From positions 140,606-204,605 of the forward strand of contig NZ_BAED01000061.1 of NCBI RefSeq assembly GCF_000241345.1: a stretch of 64,000 nucleotides of DNA. Direction: 5' to 3'. This DNA comes from Gordonia amarae NBRC 15530. GTDB taxonomy: Bacteria; Actinomycetota; Actinomycetes; Mycobacteriales; Mycobacteriaceae. The notes beneath the pieces are model-generated. The model was given only the letters and a program-made list of their open reading frames with translations. It was not told where the DNA came from and did not search any database. Shown here in pieces: positions 35,471 through 44,060 of this stretch. Position 1 is the stretch's first letter; each line of letters starts with the position of its first letter. Made by a program: the position numbers and the translations under genes.

Positions 35471-35545
35471 CACAAGATTCTGGAGACATAGCTGGCCCCG
35501 GGGGCAATATGCCCCCGAGACCAGCTATGTCGCCTGATTCTTGTG
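35471..35545. terminator. 75-nt near-perfect hairpin between convergent genes
   Basis: CACAAGA...TCTGG...GACATAGCTGG...CGGGGGC pairs with GCCCCCG...CCAGCTATGTC...TCTTGTG across an AATAT loop, with small internal bulges. The right arm covers the last codons of the DUF1707 gene (stop at 35525-35527). It lies 20 nt after the AEC stop and is a probable bidirectional terminator. Confidence 0.75.
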
Positions 35546-36316
35546 GGGCTTACGTTTGACGTCGACGCCGCCCATCAGAGCCAGACCCGTGACGATGACG
35601 GTGGGGGCGCCGGGTGCGCCCAGGCCGGCGGCTTTGGTGCCGAAGCCGCCCATCAGAGCCAGACCGTTCACTTCGACGGTTACCTCCGGTGGGACGGTGA
35701 TGTCGATGCCGCCCATGATCGCGGCGCAGCGGATGGTGAGCTGGGGGGCGGTGAACTCCACCTCGCGCAGGTCGATGTCGATGCCGCCCATCAGTGCGAA
35801 CGCCTGCAGGTTGTCGCCGACAGCCGCGTTGCCGCCGATGTCCCAGCCCGACATCACCGCAATCGCGTTCTGCACGCGGCGACGCCCCGAGCCGGTGCCG
35901 ATCCGGGTTGCCTGCGCCACCCCGGACGCCGGCGGGATCGGGACCCCCAGTTGGGCAACCGGAAGATCGTCGGTGAGATCGTCGAGGTCACCGAAGGTCT
36001 TGGCCATCACGAGCTTCGACGAGCGTTCATCGAACTCCGACAGTGACAGGCTGCCGTTGGACAGCGCCGCCGACAGGATCTGTTGCACCAGTTCACGATC
36101 AGTGTCGGAGGCGCGCAGGCGGGCGCGGGGATCGAGGTTCTGCGCGCGGGCCGCCGCACCGATATCCGCCTTGCGCAACGGGATCGGGTCGGGCGTTATC
36201 GGGTCGGGCGCAATCGGGTCGGCGGCGGGTGGCTGCATCGGGGTGGTCGATGCGTCGGGCACTGACGGACGGCTCCCTGATGTGTGATCCCCTGACGGCT
36301 CCGGCGAGATGGTCAT
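35525..36316 (-). CDS. DUF1707 and LiaF-like C-terminal domain protein
   Basis: A 263-aa protein. After a Pro/Asp/Ile repeat linker (DPIAPDPITPDPIP) comes a DUF1707 SHOCT-like helical domain, RASDTDRELVQQILSAALSNGSLSLSEFDERSSKLVMAKTFGDLDDLTDDLP (about 68-120). A beta-helix-like region follows with four repeats of (A)LMGGIDI or MSGWDIGG spaced about 25 residues apart, as in the LiaF/cell-wall-active antibiotic response C-terminal domain. It resembles mycobacterial Rv0966c. A role in envelope stress is possible but unproven. Its 3' end is part of a long hairpin. Confidence 0.8.
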   Translation of the reverse strand: MTISPEPSGDHTSGSRPSVPDASTTPMQPPAADPIAPDPITPDPIPLRKADIGAAARAQNLDPRARLRASDTDRELVQQILSAALSNGSLSLSEFDERSSKLVMAKTFGDLDDLTDDLPVAQLGVPIPPASGVAQATRIGTGSGRRRVQNAIAVMSGWDIGGNAAVGDNLQAFALMGGIDIDLREVEFTAPQLTIRCAAIMGGIDITVPPEVTVEVNGLALMGGFGTKAAGLGAPGAPTVIVTGLALMGGVDVKRKPHKNQAT

Positions 36317-36411
36317 AGGCGCAAGCCTAGTGCGGGGCGCGGTCATTCGGACTCCGGACAATCCCCGAGATACACCCTGACTTCGACCGCACGGTATGGG
36401 ACTATCCGGAC

Positions 36412-37074
36412 ATGGCAAAAGTCGGCAAGTGGTTCACGATCCTCGGACTCGTGATCATGCTCGCGTCCGTCGCGGTCGGTGTGTTCTTCGCCGCGACAGG
36501 ATTCGGCCAGGTCAAAGGTCTCGCCGAGGACGCCTTCGTCATCGACGACGGCGAGATGACAAAGCGGTTCGACGCAGGCGACGAGATCTACCTCTTCGGC
36601 CAGACCGTCGGGAACGAATCCGAACGCCCGAACTGCCGGTTCGACGGTCCGGCTCCCACCAGGACAATCAAGTCTCACTACGACACCACCTTCACCTATG
36701 AGGGCAAGTCTGTGACGTCGTATCAGGGCGTCGGTTTCACCAAGTCCGGGACGTACACCATCACCTGCGACAGCTACACGGTCGCGACGTCGGACCTTTC
36801 CGTGACGGGCATCTTCCAGGGCGTCGGCGGTGTGCTCCTCGCGGTGTTCGGTGGCGGCGCGGGACTGGTCCTGGTGATCGTCGGCGGCGTCCTGTGGATT
36901 GTCGGCGCGAGCCGCAAGACACCACCCCCGACCAGCTACCCGCCGGCGGGCGGCTACCAGAACTATCCCCCGCCCGGTGGATACCCCGGTTATCAGCCCG
37001 GCGGCTACCAGCACTATTCGCAGAACCCCGGCGGATATCCCGGAAACCAGCCGCCCGGTAACTGGAACCGGTGA
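36412..37074 (+). CDS. Hypothetical membrane protein with PGGY-rich tail
   Basis: A 220-aa protein of unknown function. The N-terminal membrane segment (WFTILGLVIMLASVAVGVFFAA) is followed by an extracytoplasmic beta-rich domain (about 35-130) with two Cys (NCRFDG and ITCDSY) that could form a disulfide. A second membrane segment follows (GVLLAVFGGGAGLVLVIVGGVLWIVG). The C-terminal 45 residues are repeats of GGYP/PGGYQ with Asn and Pro, probably cytoplasmic and disordered. This layout is common in actinobacterial envelope proteins. Confidence 0.7.
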   Translation: MAKVGKWFTILGLVIMLASVAVGVFFAATGFGQVKGLAEDAFVIDDGEMTKRFDAGDEIYLFGQTVGNESERPNCRFDGPAPTRTIKSHYDTTFTYEGKSVTSYQGVGFTKSGTYTITCDSYTVATSDLSVTGIFQGVGGVLLAVFGGGAGLVLVIVGGVLWIVGASRKTPPPTSYPPAGGYQNYPPPGGYPGYQPGGYQHYSQNPGGYPGNQPPGNWNR

Positions 37075-37208
37075 GCTTTCCCCAGGTGACGGGCGGTAGT
37101 TCGATGTCGATCGGGAACGGCTTGTCGACGGTGACCCATTCTCTCCCCGTTTCCGGATGCGGGAGTTTCCCGCTGACGACCACTGTGAGGTCTGCCCCCG
37201 GGGTAGGG

Positions 37209-38378
37209 TCAAGCGTGTCGGTCGAGCACGGCGCTGACTGCTTCCGCGGTATCGAGGTCCTGCAGGGCGGCGGTGAAGCGGGACAGAAGTCGCGTGCAGA
37301 GAGTCTTGTCGTCGCCGCCGTACATGGCCAGGGGTGCCCAGGCGGCGTTCCAGGCGATCATCATCAGCCATCGGTGCAGTTCGTACGCGCCGTCGAGGGA
37401 TGGCGCGTCGGCGATGCCGTGGGCGCGCAGACCGTCGAGGTAGCGGCCGATGAGATCCCTTTCCGACGCCGCGCGCAGCTCCGGTTCGAGGGACCAACCG
37501 ATGAAGTAGGTGACGTCGCGCATACCGGGAGCCTTGTGCACCTGCTGCCAGTCGAACAGGCCGGCGCTGCCGTCGGCGCGGGCGAAGGTGTTGGCGGCGT
37601 GGGTGTCTCCGTGGCAGAACGTCGGCGGCAGCGATTCGAGTTCGGCGTCGAAGATGTTCTGGTTCTTGAGGTATCGGGTGGTGAGTTGTTTGATCCGCGC
37701 CGGAACGTCGTCGCGGCGTTGCAGCCAGGTGCGGTTGACCAGCGGCATCACGCGTTGCCCGATGGGCCAGCCGGGCTGGCGGGAGTACGGGGTGAGCCAG
37801 TTCAGGTCACCGGCGAATCGCGGTGACTCCCAGTACGCGGCGTGGAGTCTCGCCAGCGCGTCGATGACGGACTCGGCGTGCGCGAGCGGGACAGTACTGC
37901 CGAGTTCGAAGAACCTCGCCTCGTGCGGTTCGAGGGTGGCCAGGGCGATCGCGAACCTGCCACCGCTGCGCAGCCGGGCACCGTACGGGGTGAGGGTGAT
38001 GCCGGCGACGGCCGGGTACAGCTCGTTGTAGAAGCGGACCTCGTTCTGGCACAAGCCGAATGCCGAGTTGAGGATCCGGGTCGACGCCGCGGCGGGTGTG
38101 CCTTTGGTGAACAGTTTGGCCGGCAGGCTCGCGGCCCGTCCGGTCTCATTCCAGGTGAGGGCGAGGTGGGCATGGTCGGTGGTCATCGCGTCGGCGGCGT
38201 GGACGTCGACGGCCTCGACCCGGGCACCGGGGACGCCGCTCGCCAGCGCCGCGGTCAGTTCGTCGGCAGTGAATCCGCCGACCCCGTAGTTCCCCTGCCC
38301 CGGCGCCCACGGCGATGCCCCGAGCGCGATGTTCTTGAGGGTGCGTGCCACCTCGGCGATCGTCGCCATCTCCACCAT
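37209..38378 (-). CDS. Aminoglycoside-phosphotransferase/EcKinase-like protein
   Basis: A 389-aa protein with a protein-kinase-like fold. The Brenner-type catalytic segment is PPTFCHGDTHAANTF (about residues 245-260), and the metal-binding Asp is in GLFDWQQVHKAPGMRDVTYFIGWSL. The N-terminal lobe includes LPAKLFTKG with a likely ATP-binding Lys. It belongs to the phosphotransferase/DUF1679-EcKinase group that phosphorylates small molecules; the substrate is unknown. It is transcribed alone and separated from the VWA gene by a family A repeat. Confidence 0.75.
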   Translation of the reverse strand: MVEMATIAEVARTLKNIALGASPWAPGQGNYGVGGFTADELTAALASGVPGARVEAVDVHAADAMTTDHAHLALTWNETGRAASLPAKLFTKGTPAAASTRILNSAFGLCQNEVRFYNELYPAVAGITLTPYGARLRSGGRFAIALATLEPHEARFFELGSTVPLAHAESVIDALARLHAAYWESPRFAGDLNWLTPYSRQPGWPIGQRVMPLVNRTWLQRRDDVPARIKQLTTRYLKNQNIFDAELESLPPTFCHGDTHAANTFARADGSAGLFDWQQVHKAPGMRDVTYFIGWSLEPELRAASERDLIGRYLDGLRAHGIADAPSLDGAYELHRWLMMIAWNAAWAPLAMYGGDDKTLCTRLLSRFTAALQDLDTAEAVSAVLDRHA

Positions 38379-38414
38379 CCCGAATATCTTACCGTTGATG
38401 CGTCAGTACGGGGT

Positions 38415-38535
38415 GGTCCGGTCATGCGATCATCTCACCGGACCCTTCGAGACCCTCGCTCCTTCGTCGCATCGGCCTCAGGGATCAAGATGACCGCTCG
38501 CGACGAGCCGGCCAACACCTACTTGATCCCTGAGG
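38415..38535. repeat. Palindromic repeat, family A copy 3
   Basis: A composite copy: a GGTCCGGT...ACCGGACC hairpin at about 38415-38443, then the family A core, then a 14-bp perfect inverted repeat (38476-38489 with 38522-38535) around a 32-nt loop. It fills the gap between the kinase-like gene and the VWA gene. Confidence 0.75.
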
Positions 38536-38568
38536 AGCCGAGCCGCCAGGCGAGGCGCGGCATCCAGG

Positions 38569-40587
38569 TCAGGCGCGGCGGCGGGAGCGAGACTTGAGGT
38601 AGTCGCCGACGACGGCGGCACCGAGTCCGTCGAGGTCGGGGGCGACGACGCGGCCACCGATGCGGCGGGCGATCTGGTCCATGAAGTTCGCCAGGCCCGG
38701 GTCGTCGCCGAGGCGGAAGAATGTCACCTGGGCGCCGAGGCGGGAGACGTGGTCGAGTTCGCGGACCGTCAGCGCGATGGTCTGCGGGTGCGGCGGGTAG
38801 AAGAAGAACGGCTCCCCCGACGGGTCGAGGTGGGCGGTGGGTTCACCGTCGGTCACCACCAGCACCACCGGCTGCGCGTTCGGGAACCGCCGCAGATGGC
38901 GCTGCGCCAGCAGCAGCGCGTGGTGCAGGTTGGTGCCCTGCTCCCAGCGTGGCTGCAGACCGGTCAGTTCGGCGATGTCGATGGTGCGGGCATGCCGGCC
39001 GAAGGCGATCAGGTGCAATTCATCGGACCGGAACCGGGTGGACACAAGATGATTGAGCGCGATCGCGGTGCGCTTCATCGGCGTCCAGCGGCCCTCCATC
39101 TCCATCGAGAACGAGGTGTCCACCAGCAGCACCACGGCCGCCTGCGTGCGTGATTCGGTGTCGGCGACCTCGACGTCGCGCACGTCGATCCGGACACCAC
39201 TCTCGGCGATGCCGCGGATCGCCGATGCCGGGTCAGTGGCCTCGGACAGGGTACGCAGCACCGAGTTGGACACGGTGCGGGTCACGTCCCACGGGTCGGT
39301 GTCACCGAATTGCCATTCCCGGGAGGCGCCCGTCGGCTCGCCGAGGCGGCCGCTGTTGCGGGTCTGGCGTTCGCCGCCGCGCCCCGACATCTGTTCAGCC
39401 ACATCCTTGAAGATCGACTGCCCGAGCTGGCGCATCGCCTTGGGACTCAACCGGAATTCACCGTCGGCCGAGCGATCGAAGAAGCCTTCGTCGCGGAGCG
39501 CCTTGTCGAGTTCGGCCAGGCGCCGGGCATCGACGACGGCCTCCTCACCAAGCTGGCGCATCAAGGCGTCGAGGTCGATGTCGTCCAGTTGGGCACCCGA
39601 ATACTGTTGGGACAGTTGCTCGCTGAGAGCGTCCAGCTCACCGATGTCGCGCAGGGCGGCCGCCCCCTCCCCCAGGCCCATCCCCTGCCCGCCGGAGAAC
39701 TCGCTCGACTCGTCCCAGCCCAGGCCCGGCCGGGCCTGCCGCAACGCCGAATCCATCTGCGCCAGTTGACTCATCAGCTCGGGGGACCCGAATGCCTGCT
39801 GGGAGAGTTGATCGAGTTCGGCGCGCTGTTCCGGGGTGAGCGAGTTGTAGAACTGCTGTGCCGCCGCCGACCGTTGCGCCAGCGAATCGATGAGTTCTTC
39901 GGTGTTGCGCGGGTTTTCGGGGAAGAAGTCACCGTGCTTGTCCATGAACTCACGGAACTGCTCTGTCGTGTCCTCACCGCGGTTGTGGGCGTCGAGGAGC
40001 TTGTTGAGGTCGGTGAGCATGTCGGTGATGCGTTGCCGGTCGGCCTCGGTGGCGCCCTCCATCGCCTGCTTCATCCCGGCGAACCGTTGATCGAGCAGCT
40101 CACGGCCGAGGAGGTCCTTGATCTTCTCGAAGTCCTCCCGGGCCTGGGCGCTGCGCCACTCGTAGTTGGACAGTTCGTCCACCGCCTGCGCCGTCGACGC
40201 CGGCAGGTTGCCGATCTGCATCTCGGCGAAGCGGGCGTCGTCGTCGAGGTCGCGGGCGAGTTGTTTGCGTTCCTCCAGGACCGCGCGGTCGAGGAGTTCA
40301 CGGATCTCCTGGAAGGTTCCGTCGAGGTTGCGGCTGCGCAGCAGTTCTTGGCGGCGGCGGTTGATCTGTTCGCGCAGTTTGTCGAGGCCGCGCATGTCCT
40401 TCGACCCGCGGCGCAGGAACTCGCGCAGGGCATGTTGCGGCGACGTCCCGGCCATCACGTCGTCACCGATCTCCCGCAATGCCTCCCGCAGGTCGACGGG
40501 TGGGGCGAGCGGGTCGGGGCCGCCCGTGTACCGCTGGTAGCGCGCGCGGTGGAAGGAACGGCGCGGGGTGGTCGGGTTATCTGCCAT
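38569..40587 (-). CDS. VWA domain protein (Rv0959-like)
   Basis: A 672-aa protein. The long N-terminal region (40-470) is helical and rich in charged residues (REQINRRRQELLRSRNLDGTF and similar), with probable coiled coil. The C-terminal von Willebrand factor A domain carries the MIDAS motif DTSFSMEME near residue 487. Length and order with the upstream AAA+ ATPase match mycobacterial Rv0958-Rv0959. Such MoxR/chelatase-like ATPase-VWA pairs remodel or load metal into partner proteins. The target here is unknown. Confidence 0.85.
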   Translation of the reverse strand: MADNPTTPRRSFHRARYQRYTGGPDPLAPPVDLREALREIGDDVMAGTSPQHALREFLRRGSKDMRGLDKLREQINRRRQELLRSRNLDGTFQEIRELLDRAVLEERKQLARDLDDDARFAEMQIGNLPASTAQAVDELSNYEWRSAQAREDFEKIKDLLGRELLDQRFAGMKQAMEGATEADRQRITDMLTDLNKLLDAHNRGEDTTEQFREFMDKHGDFFPENPRNTEELIDSLAQRSAAAQQFYNSLTPEQRAELDQLSQQAFGSPELMSQLAQMDSALRQARPGLGWDESSEFSGGQGMGLGEGAAALRDIGELDALSEQLSQQYSGAQLDDIDLDALMRQLGEEAVVDARRLAELDKALRDEGFFDRSADGEFRLSPKAMRQLGQSIFKDVAEQMSGRGGERQTRNSGRLGEPTGASREWQFGDTDPWDVTRTVSNSVLRTLSEATDPASAIRGIAESGVRIDVRDVEVADTESRTQAAVVLLVDTSFSMEMEGRWTPMKRTAIALNHLVSTRFRSDELHLIAFGRHARTIDIAELTGLQPRWEQGTNLHHALLLAQRHLRRFPNAQPVVLVVTDGEPTAHLDPSGEPFFFYPPHPQTIALTVRELDHVSRLGAQVTFFRLGDDPGLANFMDQIARRIGGRVVAPDLDGLGAAVVGDYLKSRSRRRA

Positions 40588-40626
40588 GGTCGCTCCTCGA
40601 GGTGGTGACGTCAGGCGCGGAAGGTC

Positions 40627-40680
40627 GCCGGACCCTTCGTGACCCTCGCTCCTTCGTCGCTTCGGCCTCAGGGATCAAGA
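40627..40680. repeat. Palindromic repeat, family A copy 4
   Basis: A near-perfect forward copy of the family A core, almost identical to 63858-63912 and to the reverse of 705-757. It is followed by GGGTCGCGCAACCC, a small dyad, and then by the 42-bp tandem array. Confidence 0.8.
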
Positions 40681-40723
40681 AGTAGGGTCGCGCAACCCCC
40701 ACACCGGACACGGCAGTCAAGAC

Positions 40724-40877
40724 GTGCGGTCGCGCGACCCTCGAACCGACCTCACAGATCGCGAGGTGCGGTCGTGCAACCCTCGAACCGACCTGACAGA
40801 TCGCGAGGTGCGGTCGCGCAACCCTCGAACCGACCTCACAGATTGCGAGGTGTGGTCGGGCGACCGTCACCCCGGCG
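40724..40877. repeat. 42-bp tandem repeat array
   Basis: GTGCGGTCG-type units start at 40724, 40766, 40808 and 40850, exactly 42 bp apart, with few mismatches; the last is partial. Each holds a short dyad GGT-N6-ACC (for example GGTCGCGCGACC). With repeat A4 it makes up most of the 336-bp gene-free gap between the ATPase and VWA genes. A 14-residue open frame runs through it but looks incidental. Confidence 0.85.
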
Positions 40878-40923
40878 TCAGTCACAACTGGTGGTCGCTT
40901 GTTCATCAGCGCAGCCCGAGAGG

Positions 40924-42357
40924 TCAGCCGTAGACGGTCTGGCCGGTTTCGTCGGCTTCTTTGCCGATTCGGCGGGCCAGGTAGAGACCTTCGAGGGCCA
41001 GTTCGACGGCGTTGGCACGCTCGCCCTCGCTGTCGGCGCCGAGGCGGGCGGCGATCTCGTCGACGACCGGGACGTCGGGGATGGAGGCGAGGAAGTCGGC
41101 GGCGGTGACGCGGTCGCCGGTGACGACGGGTTCGCCCTCCTCCAGCGCGGTCACCAGCGCGGCCATGTCGACGCCGCCGAGGTGGGCCCGCACGGCGTCG
41201 GCGGTGGACTTGCGCATCAGGTGTTCGAGGATCTCCAGTTCGCGGCCCTCTTCGCCGGATTCGAACTCGATCTTGCCGCGCAGCACCTCCACCACCGATT
41301 CGAGGTCGACGATGCGGGCCACGGCGGTCTCCTCGCCCGTCACCGTGGCGCGGTGCAGGGCGGCGGCGGCCACAGTCTCGGCGGCGGCGATGGAGAAACG
41401 CGCCGACACACCGGAACGGCGGTCGATGGACGGATGGTCGCGGGCGTAGCGGGTGAAGCGGGCGATGATCTCTTCGATCACCTCGGGCACCGTCGCGGTG
41501 AGGTCGGCCTCCTGCTCGATGACCGACACCTCGTCGTCGAGTTCGAGCGGGTAGTGGGTGCGGATCTCGGCACCGAAGCGGTCCTTGAGCGGGGTGATGA
41601 TGCGGCCGCGGTTGGTGTAGTCCTCCGGGTTGGCGCTGGCCATCACCAGCACGTCCAGCGGCAGGCGCAGCGAGTAGCCCCGCACCTGGATGTCGCGTTC
41701 CTCCATCACGTTCAGCATCGACACCTGAATACGTTCGGCCAGGTCGGGCAGTTCGTTGATGGCGACGATGCCGCGGTGGGCGCGCGGGATGAGGCCGAAG
41801 TGGATGGTCTCGGGGTCGCCGAGGCTGCGGCCCTCGGCCACCTTCATCGGGTCGATGTCGCCGACGAGGTCGGCCACCGACGTGTCGGGGGTGGCCAGCT
41901 TCTCGCTGTAGCGCTCGCTGCGGTGCCGCCACTCGATCGGCAGCTCGTCCAGCAGGTCGGCGGCGCGGCGGATGGACGCCGGGGTGATCGGCTCGTACGG
42001 ATGCTCACCGAGTTCGGAGCCGGCGATGACGGGCGTCCACTCGTCGAGCAGACCGACGAGGGTGCGTAGCACGCGGGTCTTGCCCTGGCCGCGTTCGCCG
42101 AGCATCACCACATCATGGCCGGCGATGAGGGCCCGTTCGAGTTGCGGGATCACCGTCGACTCGAAGCCGACGATGCCGGGCCACGGATCGCGGCCCTCCC
42201 GCAGCGCGGTCAGCAGGTTGTTGCGGATCTCGTCGCGGATCGACCGCTGCACATGTCCGCTCGCCCGCAGTTCACCCACGGTGCGGGCTGCCGGATGGCG
42301 CGTTTCGGTGATTTGCGAGGTGGTTGCAGTGAAGGTCTCCTCTGGCACCCCAACCAC
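40924..42357 (-). CDS. AAA+ ATPase, Mg-chelatase/MoxR-like (Rv0958-like)
   Basis: An AAA+ ATPase of about 477 aa. Walker A is GERGQGKT at about residues 87-94, Walker B is GIVAINELPDL, and sensor 1 lies in VMASANPEDYTNRGRIITPLKDRFG, all in the pattern of the magnesium-chelatase ChlI/BchI and MoxR branch. It probably works with the VWA protein encoded downstream as a two-part chelatase-like or chaperone machine. Neither subunit comes with the other enzymes of chlorophyll or cobalamin synthesis here. GTG at 42357 is chosen, with GGAG 4 nt upstream; GTG at 42348 is an alternative. Confidence 0.85.
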   Translation of the reverse strand: MVGVPEETFTATTSQITETRHPAARTVGELRASGHVQRSIRDEIRNNLLTALREGRDPWPGIVGFESTVIPQLERALIAGHDVVMLGERGQGKTRVLRTLVGLLDEWTPVIAGSELGEHPYEPITPASIRRAADLLDELPIEWRHRSERYSEKLATPDTSVADLVGDIDPMKVAEGRSLGDPETIHFGLIPRAHRGIVAINELPDLAERIQVSMLNVMEERDIQVRGYSLRLPLDVLVMASANPEDYTNRGRIITPLKDRFGAEIRTHYPLELDDEVSVIEQEADLTATVPEVIEEIIARFTRYARDHPSIDRRSGVSARFSIAAAETVAAAALHRATVTGEETAVARIVDLESVVEVLRGKIEFESGEEGRELEILEHLMRKSTADAVRAHLGGVDMAALVTALEEGEPVVTGDRVTAADFLASIPDVPVVDEIAARLGADSEGERANAVELALEGLYLARRIGKEADETGQTVYG

Positions 42358-42420
42358 GCTACTCCGCGCCCCCGACACGTGTGCGTGAGCAGACCGTGGG
42401 CGGGGTTGGGAGCCCCGTCT

Positions 42421-42464
42421 CGCCGGACCCTTCGGGACGAGCGAGGGTCTCGAAGGGTCCGGCG
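42421..42464. repeat. Palindromic repeat, family A copy 5 (short form)
   Basis: CGCCGGACCCTTCG (42421-42434) pairs perfectly with CGAAGGGTCCGGCG (42451-42464) around a 16-nt loop that retains GAGCGAGGGTCT. It looks like a shortened family A copy folded on itself. Confidence 0.7.
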
Positions 42465-42499
42465 ACCTTCGCTGCATGACGTCACCACCTCGGACTCGG

Positions 42500-43063
42500 C
42501 TACCTCCTCGGATCGCGGCCGATGAACCCCATCAGCTTGTCGACGGCGCCGGCATCGGCGGGCACGTCGACGGCGGCACCGTATTGGCCCGAGGCCCGCA
42601 GCATGTCTTCGATGCCGGCCATCCCGGTGCGGAGTTGTTCGGCGAAGGCCGGGTCGAGGCCGGACTCCCGGCCCGACGCCGAGGCGAGGTCCCACGTGTG
42701 CATGAACACGTCGGCGGTGTAGACGCTGTCGATCGCATCGGTCAGCACGTGTGTGCCCACCATCGGGTGTGTGAACTCCGACGCCGCGTCGGGTCCGTCC
42801 AGAAGTCGTTGGATCGCTTCGCTTCTCGAAGTCCAGGCCGCAGCGGGATCGTCATCGACGGACCCGGTGGGGGCGAGTTCGATGCCGCCGGCGGCGAGGA
42901 AACCGGGGAGCCAGTCGATCAGGTGACGCACCACGTCGAGCGCCACCCAGCCGTCGACGGCGGTGGGTGCCGACCAATCCTCGGTTGCCGCAACCTGTTC
43001 GGCGAACCCTGCGGCGACCACGCGGTGCCGGTCGGCGGGCGAGAGCCCGGTCAGGTCTGTCAC
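42500..43063 (-). CDS. TIGR03086 family metal-binding protein
   Basis: A 187-aa DinB/mycothiol-dependent maleylpyruvate isomerase-like protein. The motif DVVRHLIDWLPGFLAAGG supplies the first metal-binding His, TADVFMHTWDLASASG the late one; these are family hallmarks. The GTG start overlaps the preceding AHSA1 gene stop by 4 nt (GTGA). It is the third gene of an ArsR-AHSA1-TIGR03086 operon, an arrangement common in actinobacteria. The enzymatic role is undefined. Confidence 0.85.
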   Translation of the reverse strand: MTDLTGLSPADRHRVVAAGFAEQVAATEDWSAPTAVDGWVALDVVRHLIDWLPGFLAAGGIELAPTGSVDDDPAAAWTSRSEAIQRLLDGPDAASEFTHPMVGTHVLTDAIDSVYTADVFMHTWDLASASGRESGLDPAFAEQLRTGMAGIEDMLRASGQYGAAVDVPADAGAVDKLMGFIGRDPRR

Positions 43064-43551
43064 AGTTCCCCGGATTCGAGCAGGCGGTCGATGGCGGCGT
43101 AGCCGTCGTTGACGCCCACCTCCATCCCCGACGCCAGCCAACCGTCGCGGGATTCGAAACTGTCGCACAGGGATTGGGCGTGCAGCCGGGTGGTGCCGTC
43201 GCCGAGGTCCTCAAACCACACCGTTTCCAGCGACACCTGGTCGGGCATGCCCTCCCAGGTGAAGGTCTGCACGATCTTGTCGTCGGAGACGGTGTGGAAG
43301 CAGCCACGGAAGCCGTGCTCGTCGTCGCCGGCGATGGCGACGTACCGCCAGCTGCCGCCGTTGCGGGCGTCCCAGTCGATGATCTTGCACGGGACGCCGT
43401 CGGGACCGACCCACCGGGCGTACAGTTCGGGATCGGTGTGCGCCTTCATCAATTGTGCTGTGGTGCCGCGGAAGTCGCGGGTGATGCGGATGATCGGAAC
43501 CTTCGGGTCGGCCTCGATGGCTGCCTGCGGGTAGCGGGTGGAGGTGGTCAT
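43060..43551 (-). CDS. SRPBCC/AHSA1 domain protein
   Basis: A 163-aa START-like (AHSA1) protein. Family segments are IRITRDFRGTTAQLMKAHTDPELYARWVGPDG, GGSWRYVA, FRGCFHTVSDDKIVQTFTWEGMPDQ and the closing GWLASGMEVGVNDGYAAIDRLLE. These proteins form a hydrophobic pocket and in actinobacteria are often encoded with an ArsR repressor, as here. The ligand is unknown. Confidence 0.88.
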   Translation of the reverse strand: MTTSTRYPQAAIEADPKVPIIRITRDFRGTTAQLMKAHTDPELYARWVGPDGVPCKIIDWDARNGGSWRYVAIAGDDEHGFRGCFHTVSDDKIVQTFTWEGMPDQVSLETVWFEDLGDGTTRLHAQSLCDSFESRDGWLASGMEVGVNDGYAAIDRLLESGEL

Positions 43552-43582
43552 GATGACAGTCCTTACTGCGTGTCGCGACCGG

Positions 43583-43951
43583 TCAGCCCGCGTCGCGTTC
43601 GGTGATGGTGGTGTCCAGGTCGTCGTCTTCGACGCCGTTCATCTCGTCGAGCAGGGCGTCGAGGCGTTGATAGCGCTCCTCGGCCCGCCGGCGGTATCGC
43701 TCGATCCACTTGGTCATGAGGTCGAATACCTCCGCTTCCAAATGCACCGGCCGTCGTTGCGCTTCCCGGGTCCGCGTGACGAGTCCCGCGTCCTCGAGCA
43801 CCTTCAGATGTTTGGAAACGGCCTGCAGACTGACGTCATACGGCTCCGCGATCTCGCCTACCGTCGCGTCGGACTCCGTCAGCCGGGCGACAATGTCGCG
43901 CCGGGTGGGGTCCGCGAGTGCGGCGAACACCTTGGAGAGCTGGTCCGTCAT
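43583..43951 (-). CDS. ArsR family transcriptional repressor
   Basis: A 122-aa winged-helix regulator: LSKVFAALADPTRRDIVARLTESDATVGEIAEPYDVSLQAVSKHLKVLEDAGLVTRTREAQRRPVHLE covers the whole HTH and wing. No metal-binding Cys are present in the recognition helix, so it is of the non-metal ArsR subgroup usually paired with AHSA1 proteins. Two identical-type operators lie directly upstream, indicating autoregulation of the three-gene operon. An acidic tail (EMNGVEDDDLDTT) ends the protein. Confidence 0.92.
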   Translation of the reverse strand: MTDQLSKVFAALADPTRRDIVARLTESDATVGEIAEPYDVSLQAVSKHLKVLEDAGLVTRTREAQRRPVHLEAEVFDLMTKWIERYRRRAEERYQRLDALLDEMNGVEDDDLDTTITERDAG

Positions 43952-43963
43952 CGAAACCCTTCC

Positions 43964-43979
43964 TCAACCTGTTGGTTGA
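43964..43979. promoter_or_regulatory. ArsR operator 1
   Basis: TCAACCTGTTGGTTGA is an inverted repeat (TCAACC-N4-GGTTGA) centred about 20 nt upstream of the ArsR start. A second copy of the same form lies 46 bp further upstream. Confidence 0.8.
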
Positions 43980-44009
43980 ATACCACTCTGCACCCCGGTC
44001 CGCCCTTTG

Positions 44010-44025
44010 TCAACCATCTGGTTGA
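44010..44025. promoter_or_regulatory. ArsR operator 2
   Basis: TCAACCATCTGGTTGA has the same TCAACC-N4-GGTTGA form as operator 1. Together they bracket the presumed promoter of the ArsR operon. Confidence 0.8.
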
Positions 44026-44060
44026 GAATGCAGAGGGCGGATCAGACCGTCACGCGGCGC

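Noticed and set aside
40724..40877. CRISPR array
   Set aside because: The 42-bp units are contiguous with near-identical sequence throughout. There are no variable spacers, and no cas gene is in the window.
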